Source of the DNA: Alphaproteobacteria bacterium
Lineage (GTDB): Bacteria > Pseudomonadota > Alphaproteobacteria > Rhodobacterales > Rhodobacteraceae
DNA length: 64,000 nt
Assembly (NCBI GenBank): GCA_030424865.1
Contig: JAUHVR010000001.1
Span: forward strand, 62,001 to 126,000
Reading direction: 5' to 3'
Of this stretch, positions 1-8,389 are shown piece by piece. The translations under genes were made by a program, and so were the position numbers. Position 1 is the stretch's first letter, and every line of letters starts with the position of its first letter. The notes below the pieces were generated by a model, which worked only from the letters and a program-made list of their open reading frames with translations, made no database searches and was not told where the DNA came from.

Positions 1-26
1 AGAGTTACGTGAGTATTTGGAGAAAG

Positions 27-566
27 ATGAAGCGCGTCGGGGTGATCTTTGCCGTCCTGAGCGCGCCGCTGGGCGCCTTTGCACAAGACGGAATGCCGCG
101 TGACCTTGGGTGCATTGCGCAGACCGAGGTGCAGCGGGATCACACGCCATCGGAACTGGCCCGGGTCGTGCGCTCTTGCATCAACGCGGCTGACTATGCA
201 GGGGCCATGCAGGTCTATTACACCTATTCGTCCTTTACCTTGTTCGATCAACAGCGGGTTCGGGATGAAAGCGGCCACGTGGTCCTGCAAGAGCTGACAC
301 CCTGGATCTTTACCGGGTATCCGCGCGATGTGATCGACAAGCTGAAGGAACAGGCCGATCGTCTGCGTGGGGCGGACGTCGACTTTCTGTCGCAAACCTG
401 CGCCGCGATCCGGGCGACGGGGTGGCCCGAGTATCGCCCGACCTACATGATCCGACGCGCGCTGATGCCGCGCAAACATGACGAGGATTGGGGGCACAAG
501 GATTTCGACCCGGCGGCGGCCTGGGAAAAGGCCTTGACCGAGGTCAACAACTGCCCACCGCTTTAG
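27..566 (+). CDS. Hypothetical secreted protein
   Basis: I do not recognise the family. The protein begins with a Sec-type signal peptide (basic MKR, hydrophobic stretch, APLGAFAQ cleavage region near residue 20). It continues as a roughly 155-residue soluble domain with four or more cysteines, so it is probably periplasmic. I start it at the ATG at 27, which has GGAG four bases upstream and sits directly before the signal peptide. A GTG at 9 in the same frame is possible but lies at the window edge, so its ribosome binding site cannot be judged. It reads in the same direction as the aldo/keto reductase that follows after a 55-base gap. No function is inferred. Confidence 0.7.
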   Translation: MKRVGVIFAVLSAPLGAFAQDGMPRDLGCIAQTEVQRDHTPSELARVVRSCINAADYAGAMQVYYTYSSFTLFDQQRVRDESGHVVLQELTPWIFTGYPRDVIDKLKEQADRLRGADVDFLSQTCAAIRATGWPEYRPTYMIRRALMPRKHDEDWGHKDFDPAAAWEKALTEVNNCPPL

Positions 567-621
567 GGGTTTGACAGGCTGGGACTTCACCGCGATGGTG
601 CCGCTAACGGAGGAGCCCAAG

Positions 622-1656
622 ATGACCTATCACCCAGCCGAAAACCGCTATGACACCATGCTGTACCGTCGCTGTGGGCGGTCCGGCCTGAAGTTGCCCG
701 CGATCAGCCTGGGTCTTTGGCACAATTTCGGCTGGGACACGCCCCATGACGTGAAGCGGTCGATCTGCCACGCGGCCTTTGACGCGGGGATCACGCATTT
801 CGATCTGGCAAACAACTATGGCCCGCCGCCGGGCAGCGCGGAAGAGGCCTTTGGGGATATCCTGCGCACCGACTTCGCAGGGTTTCGGGACGAGTTGATC
901 ATCAGTTCAAAAGCCGGTTACGGCATGTGGGCGGGCCCTTATGGCGAGTGGGGATCGCGCAAGTACATGATGGCCTCGTGTGATCAATCGCTGCAGCGCC
1001 TTGGGGTCGACTATGTCGATGTCTTCTATTCGCACCGCTTTGATCCGGACACGCCACTGGAGGAAACGATGGGCGCCCTGGCGTCGATCTGGCAGCAGGG
1101 CAAGGCGCTGTATGTGGGGCTGTCGTCCTACAATTCCGAGCGGACACGCGAAGCCGTAGCCATTCTGGATGATCTGGGTGTGCCCTGCCTGATCCACCAG
1201 CCAAGCTACAACATGTTCAACCGTTGGGTCGAAGAAGACGGGCTTCTGGACACGCTTTCCGATCTCGGGGTCGGGTCGATCGCGTTCACGCCTCTGGCAC
1301 AGGGCATGTTGACCAACAAGTACCTGAAAGGTGTGCCGCAGGACAGCCGGGCCGCCCAGGGCAAATCGCTGTTTCCCGAGTGGTTGACCGACGAGACGCT
1401 GGACAAGATCCGGGGCCTCAATGCCATCGCCGAGGCCCGCGGTCAGACGCTGGCGCAGATGGCCCTGGCCTGGGTGTTGCGCGGCGGGCGCGTGACCACG
1501 GCCCTGATCGGGGCCTCGCGTCCGGAACAGGTGACCGACTGCGTCGGGGCCGTTGCAAATCTTGAGTTTACACCGGACGAACTGGCGCAGATCGACGCGC
1601 TGTCGAAGGGCGAGATGGTCAACCTTTGGGCCAAGTCCTCGGAAACCGAGGCGTGA
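622..1656 (+). CDS. Aldo/keto reductase (YghZ/MgrA type)
   Basis: NAD(P)H-dependent oxidoreductase of the AKR superfamily, cytoplasmic, expected to reduce aldehydes or ketones. The closest recalled type is YghZ, L-glyceraldehyde 3-phosphate reductase, about 346 aa; this product is 344 aa. Catalytic tetrad signatures are visible: FDLANNYG carries the Asp and Tyr, SSKAGYG the Lys and YSHRFD the His. The C-terminal SRPEQV segment fits the cofactor-binding end of the barrel. The ATG at 622 is chosen because AGGAG lies 7 bases ahead; a frame-open extension to 571 has no such site. The stop overlaps the GTG start of the MOSC gene, which implies co-translation. The substrate is not determined. Confidence 0.9.
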   Translation: MTYHPAENRYDTMLYRRCGRSGLKLPAISLGLWHNFGWDTPHDVKRSICHAAFDAGITHFDLANNYGPPPGSAEEAFGDILRTDFAGFRDELIISSKAGYGMWAGPYGEWGSRKYMMASCDQSLQRLGVDYVDVFYSHRFDPDTPLEETMGALASIWQQGKALYVGLSSYNSERTREAVAILDDLGVPCLIHQPSYNMFNRWVEEDGLLDTLSDLGVGSIAFTPLAQGMLTNKYLKGVPQDSRAAQGKSLFPEWLTDETLDKIRGLNAIAEARGQTLAQMALAWVLRGGRVTTALIGASRPEQVTDCVGAVANLEFTPDELAQIDALSKGEMVNLWAKSSETEA

Positions 1657-2135
1657 GCCAGCTGAAAGAGATGATGACCCACTGGGCGCAGCCGGGGCGC
1701 GTTGACTGGATTGGCCTACGTCCGGCACGCCACGCGCCGATGCAGGTCGTTCCGTCGGTCGAGGTCACCGAAAGCGGCTTGGTCGGGGACCGGGGGCGCA
1801 CGGGGCAGCGGGCGGTCACGATGATCCAGGGTGAACATCTGCCGGCCATCGGCGCCATGATGGGGCAACCTGCTCCGGCGGCCCAGACGTTGCGGCGCAA
1901 CCTCGTGATTTCCGGGATCAACCTCACGGCCCTGAAGGGGCGCAAGGTTCGCATCGGGTCGGCCCTGGTAGAACTGACCGTGGTCTGCGCGCCCTGCAGC
2001 CAGATGGAGGCCGCCTTGGGCCACGGTGGGCATTCGGCGATGCGGGGGCAGGGCGGCTGGTGTGCGCGGGTCCTTGAACCGGGTCGGGTTGCACTGGGCG
2101 ATGCGGTAATGCCGCTCGAGGGCGGTCCGACCTGA
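1653..2135 (+). CDS. MOSC domain-containing protein
   Basis: About 160 aa spanning one MOSC domain, the C-terminal fold of molybdenum cofactor sulfurases. The family includes YiiM/YuaD-type stand-alone proteins that handle sulfur or molybdopterin chemistry. Supporting features are GLVGDRGR, an early RRNLVISG segment, the conserved cysteine region VVCAPCSQME and the terminal GDAV. The GTG at 1653 overlaps the TGA of the aldo/keto reductase (GTGA), the usual coupled arrangement; an in-frame ATG at 1671 with a GAAAGAG upstream is an alternative. The neighbour suggests involvement in detoxification of reactive compounds, but that is inference. Confidence 0.85.
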   Translation: MSQLKEMMTHWAQPGRVDWIGLRPARHAPMQVVPSVEVTESGLVGDRGRTGQRAVTMIQGEHLPAIGAMMGQPAPAAQTLRRNLVISGINLTALKGRKVRIGSALVELTVVCAPCSQMEAALGHGGHSAMRGQGGWCARVLEPGRVALGDAVMPLEGGPT

Positions 2136-2203
2136 AACCCGGTTGCGCATGACCGCCGATTGCGGTCAATGTGGCGCGACGTTTCGGGACTGGACCTGCC
2201 TAG

Positions 2204-2806
2204 ATGACACGCGAAAACGCGCGGCCTTTTCAGACTGTTGGCCTTTTGGGTGGCTCTTTCGATCCGCCGCATGCGGGCCATGTTCACATCACGCGCGAGG
2301 CCCTGCGCCGGTTTGGGCTGGACCAGATCTGGTGGCTGGTCACGCCGGGCAACCCGCTGAAGACAGAAGGGCCTGCCCCCTTTGAGAAACGGGTCGAGGC
2401 GGCCCGGTCCATCATGCAGCACCCAAAGGTGACCATCAGCGATTTCGAGGCCCGCGTGGGCACCCGCTATACCGCCGAGACCTTGATCGAACTGCACATG
2501 AGCTATCCCGGCACCCGCTTTGTCTGGCTGATGGGGGCGGACAATCTTGTGCAATTCCATCGTTGGGACAAATGGAAATGGATCATGCAGACGGTGCCGG
2601 TGGGCGTTCTGGCCCGACCGGGTGAACGCATTGGCGCGCGCCGGTCCGTGGCCGCGCGCACCTTTCGCCATGCGCGCATTCCAGCCCGCGCCAGCCATCT
2701 GCTGGCCCGCGCCGACGCACCGGCATGGTGTTTTCTGAACGTGCCGATGGTCGATCTGAGCTCGACCAGCCTGCGGGCCAGGGGGCTTTGGCAACCAACC
2801 GCCTGA
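2204..2806 (+). CDS. nadD: Nicotinate-nucleotide adenylyltransferase NadD
   Basis: Transfers AMP from ATP to nicotinate mononucleotide to give deamido-NAD in NAD biosynthesis, in the cytosol. The nucleotidyltransferase signature [11 protein letters not shown] lies at residues 16-26, with the HxGH catalytic motif at 23-26. The C-terminal SSTSLR matches the family ISSTxIR ATP-binding motif. The 200-aa length is usual. The order nadD-dacB does not match the frequent rsfS-nadD linkage, and no rsfS is seen here. A 68-base gap separates it from the MOSC gene, so it may have its own promoter. Confidence 0.95.
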   Translation: MTRENARPFQTVGLLGGSFDPPHAGHVHITREALRRFGLDQIWWLVTPGNPLKTEGPAPFEKRVEAARSIMQHPKVTISDFEARVGTRYTAETLIELHMSYPGTRFVWLMGADNLVQFHRWDKWKWIMQTVPVGVLARPGERIGARRSVAARTFRHARIPARASHLLARADAPAWCFLNVPMVDLSSTSLRARGLWQPTA

Positions 2807-2879
2807 AAGGCCTGCCTTTTGCGGGGAATTGAACAGGGTGTGCTTGTCTGAACTTGCGGAGTTGGGTTAACTCGGAGCC

Positions 2880-4370
2880 ATGGGTGGGTTGATTTCAAGA
2901 CGGGTATTTCTGACCGGCTCGGTTGCGGTCATGGCGGCACCGGCGCTGGCCTCGGCGCCTGCGGTGTCCTTGCGCCCAAAGGCGCGCGGCGTGGCTGTTG
3001 TGCAGCGCGGATTGCCGTCGGTCGAAGCCCTGATCAAGAAAGCGCGTCTTGGGGGGCAGGTGTCTTATTCCGTGGCCAATGTGGCCACTGGACAGGTGCT
3101 TGAGGATCATAATGCATCCATCGGTTTGCCGCCCGCCAGCGTCGCCAAGGCGATCACCGCGGCCTATGCGTTGAAGGTGCTTGGACCCGGGCATCGGTTC
3201 CGGACACGCGTTTTCGGCACTGGACCCGTCGAGAATGGCATCCTGAAAGGCGATCTGGTTCTGGCCGGCGGCGGCGATCCGACGCTGGATACCAATGACC
3301 TTGCCGATCTGGCCGCCAAGTTGAAGGCAGGCGGTGTCCGCGAAGTGCAGGGGCGGTTCCTGGTCTGGGATGGGGCGCTGCCCTTTGTCCGTCAGATCGA
3401 TAGCAGTCAACCGGATCAGGTGAGCTACAACCCCGCAATCTCGGGGTTGAACCTGAATTTCAACCGGGTGCGGTTCGAATGGAAGAAAACCGGCAGCGAT
3501 TACACGATCCTGATGGATGCGCGCACGGACAAGTACCGCCCCGAAGTCAGGATTGCCACGATGCGTGTCGCGGACCGCAAATCGCCGGTCTACACGTATG
3601 AGGAAAAGAACGGTCGTGACAGCTGGACGGTCGCCCGGCGTGCGCTTGGCAAGGGCGGGGCCCGGTGGTTGCCGGTCCGCAATCCCGCGATCTACGCGGG
3701 CGAGGTCTTTCAGACGATGGCCAGTGCCCATGGCATTCGCCTGAAAGCGCCGAAGCAGGTCAAGTCACTGCCAAGCGGGACGGTCCTGGCCGTAGTGGAA
3801 AGCGCCAAGCTGAGCGCCATTCTGAAGGCGATGCTCAAGCATTCGACGAACCTGACGGCCGAGGTCGTAGGCCTTTGGGCCAGCAAGGTGCGCAAGGGAC
3901 GGGTGTCGGGCCTGCGAGCCTCGGCAAATGAAATGAACAGGTGGGCCAAGGACCAGCTGGGCATGACCAAGGTGGCTTTGGTGGATCATTCGGGGCTGGG
4001 GGATGCCTCTCGCATGACCGCCGGGGACATGACCCGCGCCTTGGTGGCCGCGCGCAAACATGTGGATGTGCAGCCCTTGCTCAAGGATATCCCGATGCGG
4101 GATGCGGATCGCAAGATCCTCGAAAACCATCCCGTCAAGGTTCAGGCAAAGACAGGAACGCTGAATTTCGTGTCGGGGCTGGCAGGCTACGTCCGCGCGC
4201 CGGGTGGCGAGGAACTGGCCTTTGCCGTGTTTGCAGCGGATACAAAGCGGCGCTCGGCCTTGACCAAGGCGCAACGAGAGCGGCCAGATGGCGCGCGCAG
4301 TTGGAACGGGCGCGCCAAGATCCTGCAACAGGATCTGATCGACCGATGGGCGGTGCTGTTCGGCGCCTGA
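2880..4370 (+). CDS. dacB: D-alanyl-D-alanine carboxypeptidase/endopeptidase (PBP4, peptidase S13)
   Basis: Periplasmic low-molecular-weight penicillin-binding protein that trims stem peptides or cleaves cross-links in peptidoglycan. The N-terminus has a twin-arginine signal, SRRVFLTG, followed by a hydrophobic run and an ALASAP cleavage region, so export through Tat is likely. Serine-hydrolase motifs are present: SVAK near residue 83, HSTN near 321 and KTG near 423. The 496-aa length fits PBP4/DacB. GGAG stands three bases before the ATG. It converges with the L,D-transpeptidase gene with only two bases between the stop codons, so two cell-wall enzymes lie tail to tail. Confidence 0.93.
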   Translation: MGGLISRRVFLTGSVAVMAAPALASAPAVSLRPKARGVAVVQRGLPSVEALIKKARLGGQVSYSVANVATGQVLEDHNASIGLPPASVAKAITAAYALKVLGPGHRFRTRVFGTGPVENGILKGDLVLAGGGDPTLDTNDLADLAAKLKAGGVREVQGRFLVWDGALPFVRQIDSSQPDQVSYNPAISGLNLNFNRVRFEWKKTGSDYTILMDARTDKYRPEVRIATMRVADRKSPVYTYEEKNGRDSWTVARRALGKGGARWLPVRNPAIYAGEVFQTMASAHGIRLKAPKQVKSLPSGTVLAVVESAKLSAILKAMLKHSTNLTAEVVGLWASKVRKGRVSGLRASANEMNRWAKDQLGMTKVALVDHSGLGDASRMTAGDMTRALVAARKHVDVQPLLKDIPMRDADRKILENHPVKVQAKTGTLNFVSGLAGYVRAPGGEELAFAVFAADTKRRSALTKAQRERPDGARSWNGRAKILQQDLIDRWAVLFGA

Positions 4371-4372
4371 GC

Positions 4373-4834
4373 CTAGTTCTGAATGATAACCTGCAGGTTT
4401 TTCTTGCCCACTTCCTTGGTCATGTAGAACAGGATCTCGGCGTGATCGGGGTGCAGCCGCACACAGCCCGCCGAGGCCGGCTGACCCAGCTTGGAAATCT
4501 GGTCGGTGCCGTGGATCGCGTAGTTGCCATTGAAAAAGATCGAAAACGGCATGGGCGCGTTGTTGTAGAGGCTCGATTTGTGATGGCGCGACAGGAACTG
4601 GCCCGAATATGAACCACGTGGCGTGATCTTGCCGCGACGCGCCGTGGAAACGGGCCACTGGTACAACTCTTGCCCATGACTGAAGACGCGCATTGTCTGG
4701 GTCGAGACCTCGACCTTGACCACAAGTGGTTTTGCGCTGGATTGACCTTCGACATGGATCGAGGTTGCTGCGCCCAAAGACGGCAGCAGGCACACCAGAA
4801 GTGTGCAGATGGCGGAAAACAGACCACGTGACAT
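4373..4834 (-). CDS. L,D-transpeptidase (YkuD family)
   Basis: Exported enzyme of 153 aa that forms 3-3 cross-links or anchors proteins to peptidoglycan. A signal peptide ends around LGAATS. The YkuD domain shows the catalytic set IHGTD followed by SAGCVRLHP, giving the conserved His, Ser, Cys and Arg. The start at 4834 is chosen because GGGAGG lies eight bases upstream and the signal peptide begins there. The frame stays open to 4993, but that extension runs through a region full of inverted repeats and is more likely leader sequence. It ends two bases from the convergent dacB stop. Confidence 0.92.
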   Translation of the reverse strand: MSRGLFSAICTLLVCLLPSLGAATSIHVEGQSSAKPLVVKVEVSTQTMRVFSHGQELYQWPVSTARRGKITPRGSYSGQFLSRHHKSSLYNNAPMPFSIFFNGNYAIHGTDQISKLGQPASAGCVRLHPDHAEILFYMTKEVGKKNLQVIIQN

Positions 4835-4898
4835 GAACAAACCCTCCCAAACGTTGACGCGTTTCGAGGTGCCTGCGCAGCCGGTCACCGTTGTCTTG

Positions 4899-4993
4899 TC
4901 GTTTTGACAATACAAAACGATCCACGGTGTTTCGACGCACAGACGAAACGCCTTATTGATCAAGTATCCCAAAAGGATACGCGCCTTGATCAA
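4899..4993 (-). promoter_or_regulatory. Cluster of inverted repeats upstream of the L,D-transpeptidase gene
   Basis: Three symmetric elements lie 65-160 bases ahead of the start at 4834. At 4899-4920 TCGTTTTG and CAAAACGA form 8-bp arms with a 6-base spacer. At 4964-4980 GTATCC and GGATAC flank CAAAA. Copies of the self-complementary TTGATCAA stand at 4956-4963 and 4986-4993, bracketing that repeat. This looks like an operator region for one or more dimeric regulators, possibly including an FNR-like half-site reader. Which protein binds is not known. Confidence 0.45.
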
Positions 4994-5047
4994 TTAGTCA
5001 AAGTTGGAAGTGGCGGGCAGTCCGGGATTCCCGACCTCTGTTGCAGA

Positions 5048-5473
5048 TCAGACGGTCAAATGCCTTGCCCGCGCGCCGCGCTCAATCGCAGCAGCATGCA
5101 GTCGGTCAATATTCAACTCATAGCGGATCTCTTCCAAAAGCCGCAGTTCGGGCTCGCGCAGGGTGCCATCCGCAGCCGCCACATCACATGACAGGGCATA
5201 GGCCGTTTCAAACAGGGACTCGGGCAGGTTGTCGCGGATCAGGCCAAACAGGGCGTCCAGGCCCTCTTCCTGTTCGAACAGGTCAAACACCATCTGCGCC
5301 ACAACGTTCATCCGGTCGACATCGTATTCGGCAAAGACCGGCAGCATGTTCACCTGGTTCTCGATCTTGACCAGTTCCGCCGTGCGAATGTTCTCGTCCG
5401 AGGCCGAAACGGCGATCATCATGGCCACAAGGCAATCCTGAGGCGTCAGCGGGTGCGGGGTTTCTTGGGTCAC
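5048..5473 (-). CDS. TerB-like tellurite resistance/co-chaperone domain protein
   Basis: A 141-aa cytoplasmic helical protein. It resembles the TerB domain family, with the repeated pattern LVAMMIAVSASDENIR followed by alternating helices and acidic turns (DGTLREPEL). Such single-domain proteins are common in alphaproteobacteria, and the tellurite link is historic rather than proven. I start at the GTG at 5473, which has AAGGA about ten bases upstream. The long frame-open extension to 5659 overlaps the start of lysK on the other strand and is Arg-rich, as expected of non-coding sequence. It diverges from lysK. Confidence 0.75.
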   Translation of the reverse strand: MTQETPHPLTPQDCLVAMMIAVSASDENIRTAELVKIENQVNMLPVFAEYDVDRMNVVAQMVFDLFEQEEGLDALFGLIRDNLPESLFETAYALSCDVAAADGTLREPELRLLEEIRYELNIDRLHAAAIERGARARHLTV

Positions 5474-5601
5474 GGGTTTGAAATCCTTGTGCGCATGGCA
5501 GTGTTGCGGTGCAGAATATTGACCTGCGCGCCCTGCCGCAATAGGGAGTGGCCGCGATCCGCTGGCATTGGGCTGGCGGGCGACGATGGAGTATTTTCGT
5601 G

Positions 5602-7182
5602 ATGTCCGAGCTGCGCGACGCCGCCCTCGCTTCCAAAGCATGGCCCTTTGAAGAAGCACGTCGGCTGCTCAAACGTTACGAAAAGAAGCCGCCCGAAAAG
5701 GGATACGTGCTGTTTGAAACCGGCTATGGTCCCTCGGGCCTGCCGCATATCGGCACCTTTGGCGAAGTTCTTCGCACCACCATGATCCGTCGCGCGTTCG
5801 AGGTGATCAGCGACATTCCGACGAAACTTATCTGTTTTTCGGATGACCTTGATGGCATGCGCAAGGTGCCGGGCAACGTCCCGAACCCCGAAATGCTGGA
5901 AGAGCATCTGCAGCGCCCGCTGACCAGCGTGCCCGATCCCTTTGGCGAGTTCGAAAGCTTTGGTCACCACAACAACGCCATGCTGCGTCGCTTCCTTGAT
6001 ACCTTTGGGTTCGAATACGAATTCTACTCGGCGCGCGACTTCTATGCCTCTGGCCAGTTTGACGAGATCCTGCTGAAGGCCGCCGCGAACTATGACAAGC
6101 TGATGGAGATCATGCTGAAGTCGCTGCGCGAGGAACGCGCCGCGACCTATTCGATCTTCCTGCCGATCCACCCTGAAACGGGCCGGGTGCTCTATGTGCC
6201 GATGAAGAACGTCGACGGCGAAAAGGGTGAGATCACCTTTGACGACGAGGACGGACGCGAATGGACCATTCCGGTCACGGGCGGCAACGTGAAACTGCAG
6301 TGGAAGCCGGATTTCGGGGCCCGCTGGGCTGCGCTTGGCGTCGATTTCGAGATGTACGGCAAGGAACACGCGACCAACGAAAAGATCTATGACGCGATCT
6401 GTCGGGCGCTGGGGGGCCGTGCGCCCAACCACTTCAGCTATGAGCTGTTCCTCGATGCCGAGGGCGCCAAGATTTCGAAGTCGGCGGGCAACGGCATCTC
6501 GATCGACGAGTGGCTGACCTATGCCTCGACCGAGTCGCTGTCGTATTTCATGTTCCTCAAGCCCAAGACCGCCAAGCGGCTCCATTTCGACGTGATCCCC
6601 AAGATGGTGGACGAATACCATCAGCAGCTGAAGGCCTATGCCGATCAGGACGCCAAGGGCCGGATGTCGAACCCGGTGTTCCACATCCACGGCCACAACG
6701 TGCCCAGCTCGGACATGGTGGTGCCTTTCTCGATGCTGCTGAACCTGGCGTCGGTGTCGGGGGCCGAGGACAAGGACGCACTGTGGGGCTTTATCCAGCG
6801 CTACGCGCCGGATGCCTCGCCCGAGGCAAACCCGCAGATGGATCAGGCCGCCGGTTTCGCGGTGCGCTACTACAATGATTTTGTGAAGCCCACCAAGGTC
6901 TTCCGTGCGCCAACGGATCTGGAACGCGAGGCCCTGCAGGACCTGCGCGACCAGCTGGACAGCTGGGATGGCGGCGCAGATGCCGAAGCCCTGCAAAGTC
7001 TGGTCTTTGCCTGCGGACGTGAACGGTTCGACCCGCTGCGCGCCTGGTTCACGGCGCTCTACGAGGTGCTTCTGGGCGCATCCCAAGGCCCCAGGTTCGG
7101 CGGTTTCATCGCGCTTTACGGCGTTCAGGAAACCATCGCGCTGATCGACAAGGCCCTGGCCGGAGAGCTGGCCGCCGCTTGA
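5602..7182 (+). CDS. lysK: Lysyl-tRNA synthetase, class I
   Basis: Charges tRNA-Lys with lysine. This is the class I (archaeal-type) enzyme found in many alphaproteobacteria in place of class II LysS. At 526 aa it matches the family. The class I signatures are HIGT at residues 49-52 after GPSGLP and KISKS at 290-294. The C-terminal half has the alpha-helical cage region of LysK. The ATG at 5602 is immediately preceded by an in-frame GTG at 5599, and GGAG at 5588 could serve either. A further in-frame extension to 5548 has no support. No second lysyl-tRNA synthetase is in the window. Confidence 0.95.
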   Translation: MSELRDAALASKAWPFEEARRLLKRYEKKPPEKGYVLFETGYGPSGLPHIGTFGEVLRTTMIRRAFEVISDIPTKLICFSDDLDGMRKVPGNVPNPEMLEEHLQRPLTSVPDPFGEFESFGHHNNAMLRRFLDTFGFEYEFYSARDFYASGQFDEILLKAAANYDKLMEIMLKSLREERAATYSIFLPIHPETGRVLYVPMKNVDGEKGEITFDDEDGREWTIPVTGGNVKLQWKPDFGARWAALGVDFEMYGKEHATNEKIYDAICRALGGRAPNHFSYELFLDAEGAKISKSAGNGISIDEWLTYASTESLSYFMFLKPKTAKRLHFDVIPKMVDEYHQQLKAYADQDAKGRMSNPVFHIHGHNVPSSDMVVPFSMLLNLASVSGAEDKDALWGFIQRYAPDASPEANPQMDQAAGFAVRYYNDFVKPTKVFRAPTDLEREALQDLRDQLDSWDGGADAEALQSLVFACGRERFDPLRAWFTALYEVLLGASQGPRFGGFIALYGVQETIALIDKALAGELAAA

Positions 7183-7216
7183 TCCCGCTCAAGGTGCGCC
7201 TGTGCGGTTCGTGTCA

Positions 7217-7247
7217 TCCTTGGGGTCCCAGAAACGGATCCCAAGGA
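7217..7247 (+). promoter_or_regulatory. Hairpin overlapping the ribosome binding site of the cytochrome c gene
   Basis: TCCTTGGG (7217-7224) pairs perfectly with CCCAAGGA (7240-7247) across a 15-base loop. The downstream arm contains most of AAGGAG (7243-7248), the Shine-Dalgarno sequence for the ATG at 7256. Folding would therefore hide the ribosome binding site. Translational control is an inference from base pairing only. Confidence 0.45.
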
Positions 7248-7255
7248 GTGACCCG

Positions 7256-7654
7256 ATGCGCCCACTTGCCTTGATTGCCACCTTGCTGATGGCCGCCACC
7301 TCAGCCTCGGCCCAGGATGCCGGGGCCGGAGCGGCCGAGTATGCCACCCATTGCGCGACCTGCCACGGCTTGTCGGCCAAGGGCGATGGCCCGATGGCCA
7401 GCGTTCTGCTGGTGCAGCCTGCCGACCTGACCACCTTGGCGGCGCGCAATGACGGAGAATTTCCATTGGTCCGCGTGATCATGCGGATCGACGGGCGCGA
7501 CCCGCTGGTCAGCCACGGCTCGCCCATGCCGGTCTATGGCGACTATTTCGAAGGGCCGTTCGACGTGTCGACCAAGGCCCCGTCCGGCCAGCCGATCCTG
7601 ACCTCGCGCCCGGTGCTTGATCTGGTGATGTTCCTGCGCACCCTGCAAGAGTAG
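7256..7654 (+). CDS. Small c-type cytochrome
   Basis: A 132-aa periplasmic protein with a signal peptide (MRPLALIATLL to SASAQ, about residue 20) and a single haem attachment motif CATCH at residues 33-37. Met residues in the SHGSPMPVYG segment could provide the sixth ligand. It is expected to carry electrons between membrane complexes or to a periplasmic oxidoreductase; the partner is not shown by context. The start at 7256 is fixed by AAGGAG 7 bases upstream and by the signal peptide. It follows lysK by 73 bases and converges on the gene to its right. Confidence 0.88.
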   Translation: MRPLALIATLLMAATSASAQDAGAGAAEYATHCATCHGLSAKGDGPMASVLLVQPADLTTLAARNDGEFPLVRVIMRIDGRDPLVSHGSPMPVYGDYFEGPFDVSTKAPSGQPILTSRPVLDLVMFLRTLQE

Positions 7655-7658
7655 GTGG

Positions 7659-8339
7659 TCAGCGGCAGATCCCCTCGATCTCGACGCCACGCCAGGGCAG
7701 GCGAACGGCCGGGCGGTCAATCATCGCGTCAAGCCGGTCCACCGGCATAACCTCGCCAATCATCCGGCGCAATCGGTCGGTGCGCGGCGCGTCAGGGTCC
7801 AGGACACGGCAACAGACGTATTCTTCAACAATCGCGCCCTGCTGTTCATATCCGTGGTCCAGAAACCTGGATTGAGTTGTGGGATCAATCAGGTAGGGGT
7901 CGGCGCTGACCCGATGTTCCCGCGCCGCCTTGATCGGGTGATACCCCGTCAGGTCCCGGTTTTGCCACTGCCAGACATGGGTCATTTCGTGGGCCAGCAA
8001 CATCGCGTCCAGCAGGTCGATCTTTTCAGGCCATGCGGGCAGGAAATCCTCGCGCCAGATGTCCTTGCGAAGCCGGATGGTGTTGAACAGCACAAGCGCG
8101 ATGGGAGAGGTGGTGACGGTTTCGCCTTCGGATGGGGGGAACAAGCGTTCCTGACAGGTCAGCCGGGGTCGGATCGGTCGCTTGAAGGTGATCGAGCTTC
8201 CGGGCAACCCTTTGAGAACGCGCACCTTTTGGGTGTCCAACTCGGGCCCTTGCAAGGCCCGCGTGAAGGCCAGCTCGTTTGGCGTCAGCGGACGACCACA
8301 GGCGGCAAGCAGAAAGAACAGGGCAATAGCGAAGCGCAT
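7659..8339 (-). CDS. Lipoprotein with HExxH zinc-peptidase-like motif
   Basis: A 226-aa putative lipoprotein with lipobox LAAC (Cys14). HEMTH at residues 117-121 sits inside a hydrophobic LLAHEMTHVWQWQ helix, the classic zinc-metallopeptidase signature. A downstream EEY region might supply the third ligand. Similar sequences are usually annotated only as hypothetical or DUF4157-like, and I cannot name a family. The cysteine pair CC near residue 177 is unusual. Stops of this gene and the cytochrome lie four bases apart. Enzymatic activity is inferred from the motif alone. Confidence 0.75.
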   Translation of the reverse strand: MRFAIALFFLLAACGRPLTPNELAFTRALQGPELDTQKVRVLKGLPGSSITFKRPIRPRLTCQERLFPPSEGETVTTSPIALVLFNTIRLRKDIWREDFLPAWPEKIDLLDAMLLAHEMTHVWQWQNRDLTGYHPIKAAREHRVSADPYLIDPTTQSRFLDHGYEQQGAIVEEYVCCRVLDPDAPRTDRLRRMIGEVMPVDRLDAMIDRPAVRLPWRGVEIEGICR

Positions 8340-8389
8340 GGCGCTACGCTATTGCGATCCTATTGAATTGTCAGCGGGTATTGTCGGAC

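Noticed and set aside
4835-4993. N-terminal extension of the L,D-transpeptidase to 4993
   Set aside because: The extension precedes a good signal peptide and ribosome binding site and runs through inverted repeats, so it is leader DNA.
5474-5659. N-terminal extension of the TerB-like protein
   Set aside because: Arg-rich, without domain match, and overlaps the lysK start on the other strand.
5470-7086. Minus-strand 538-codon open frame opposite lysK
   Set aside because: Shadow frame: lysK has both class I synthetase signatures and normal length.
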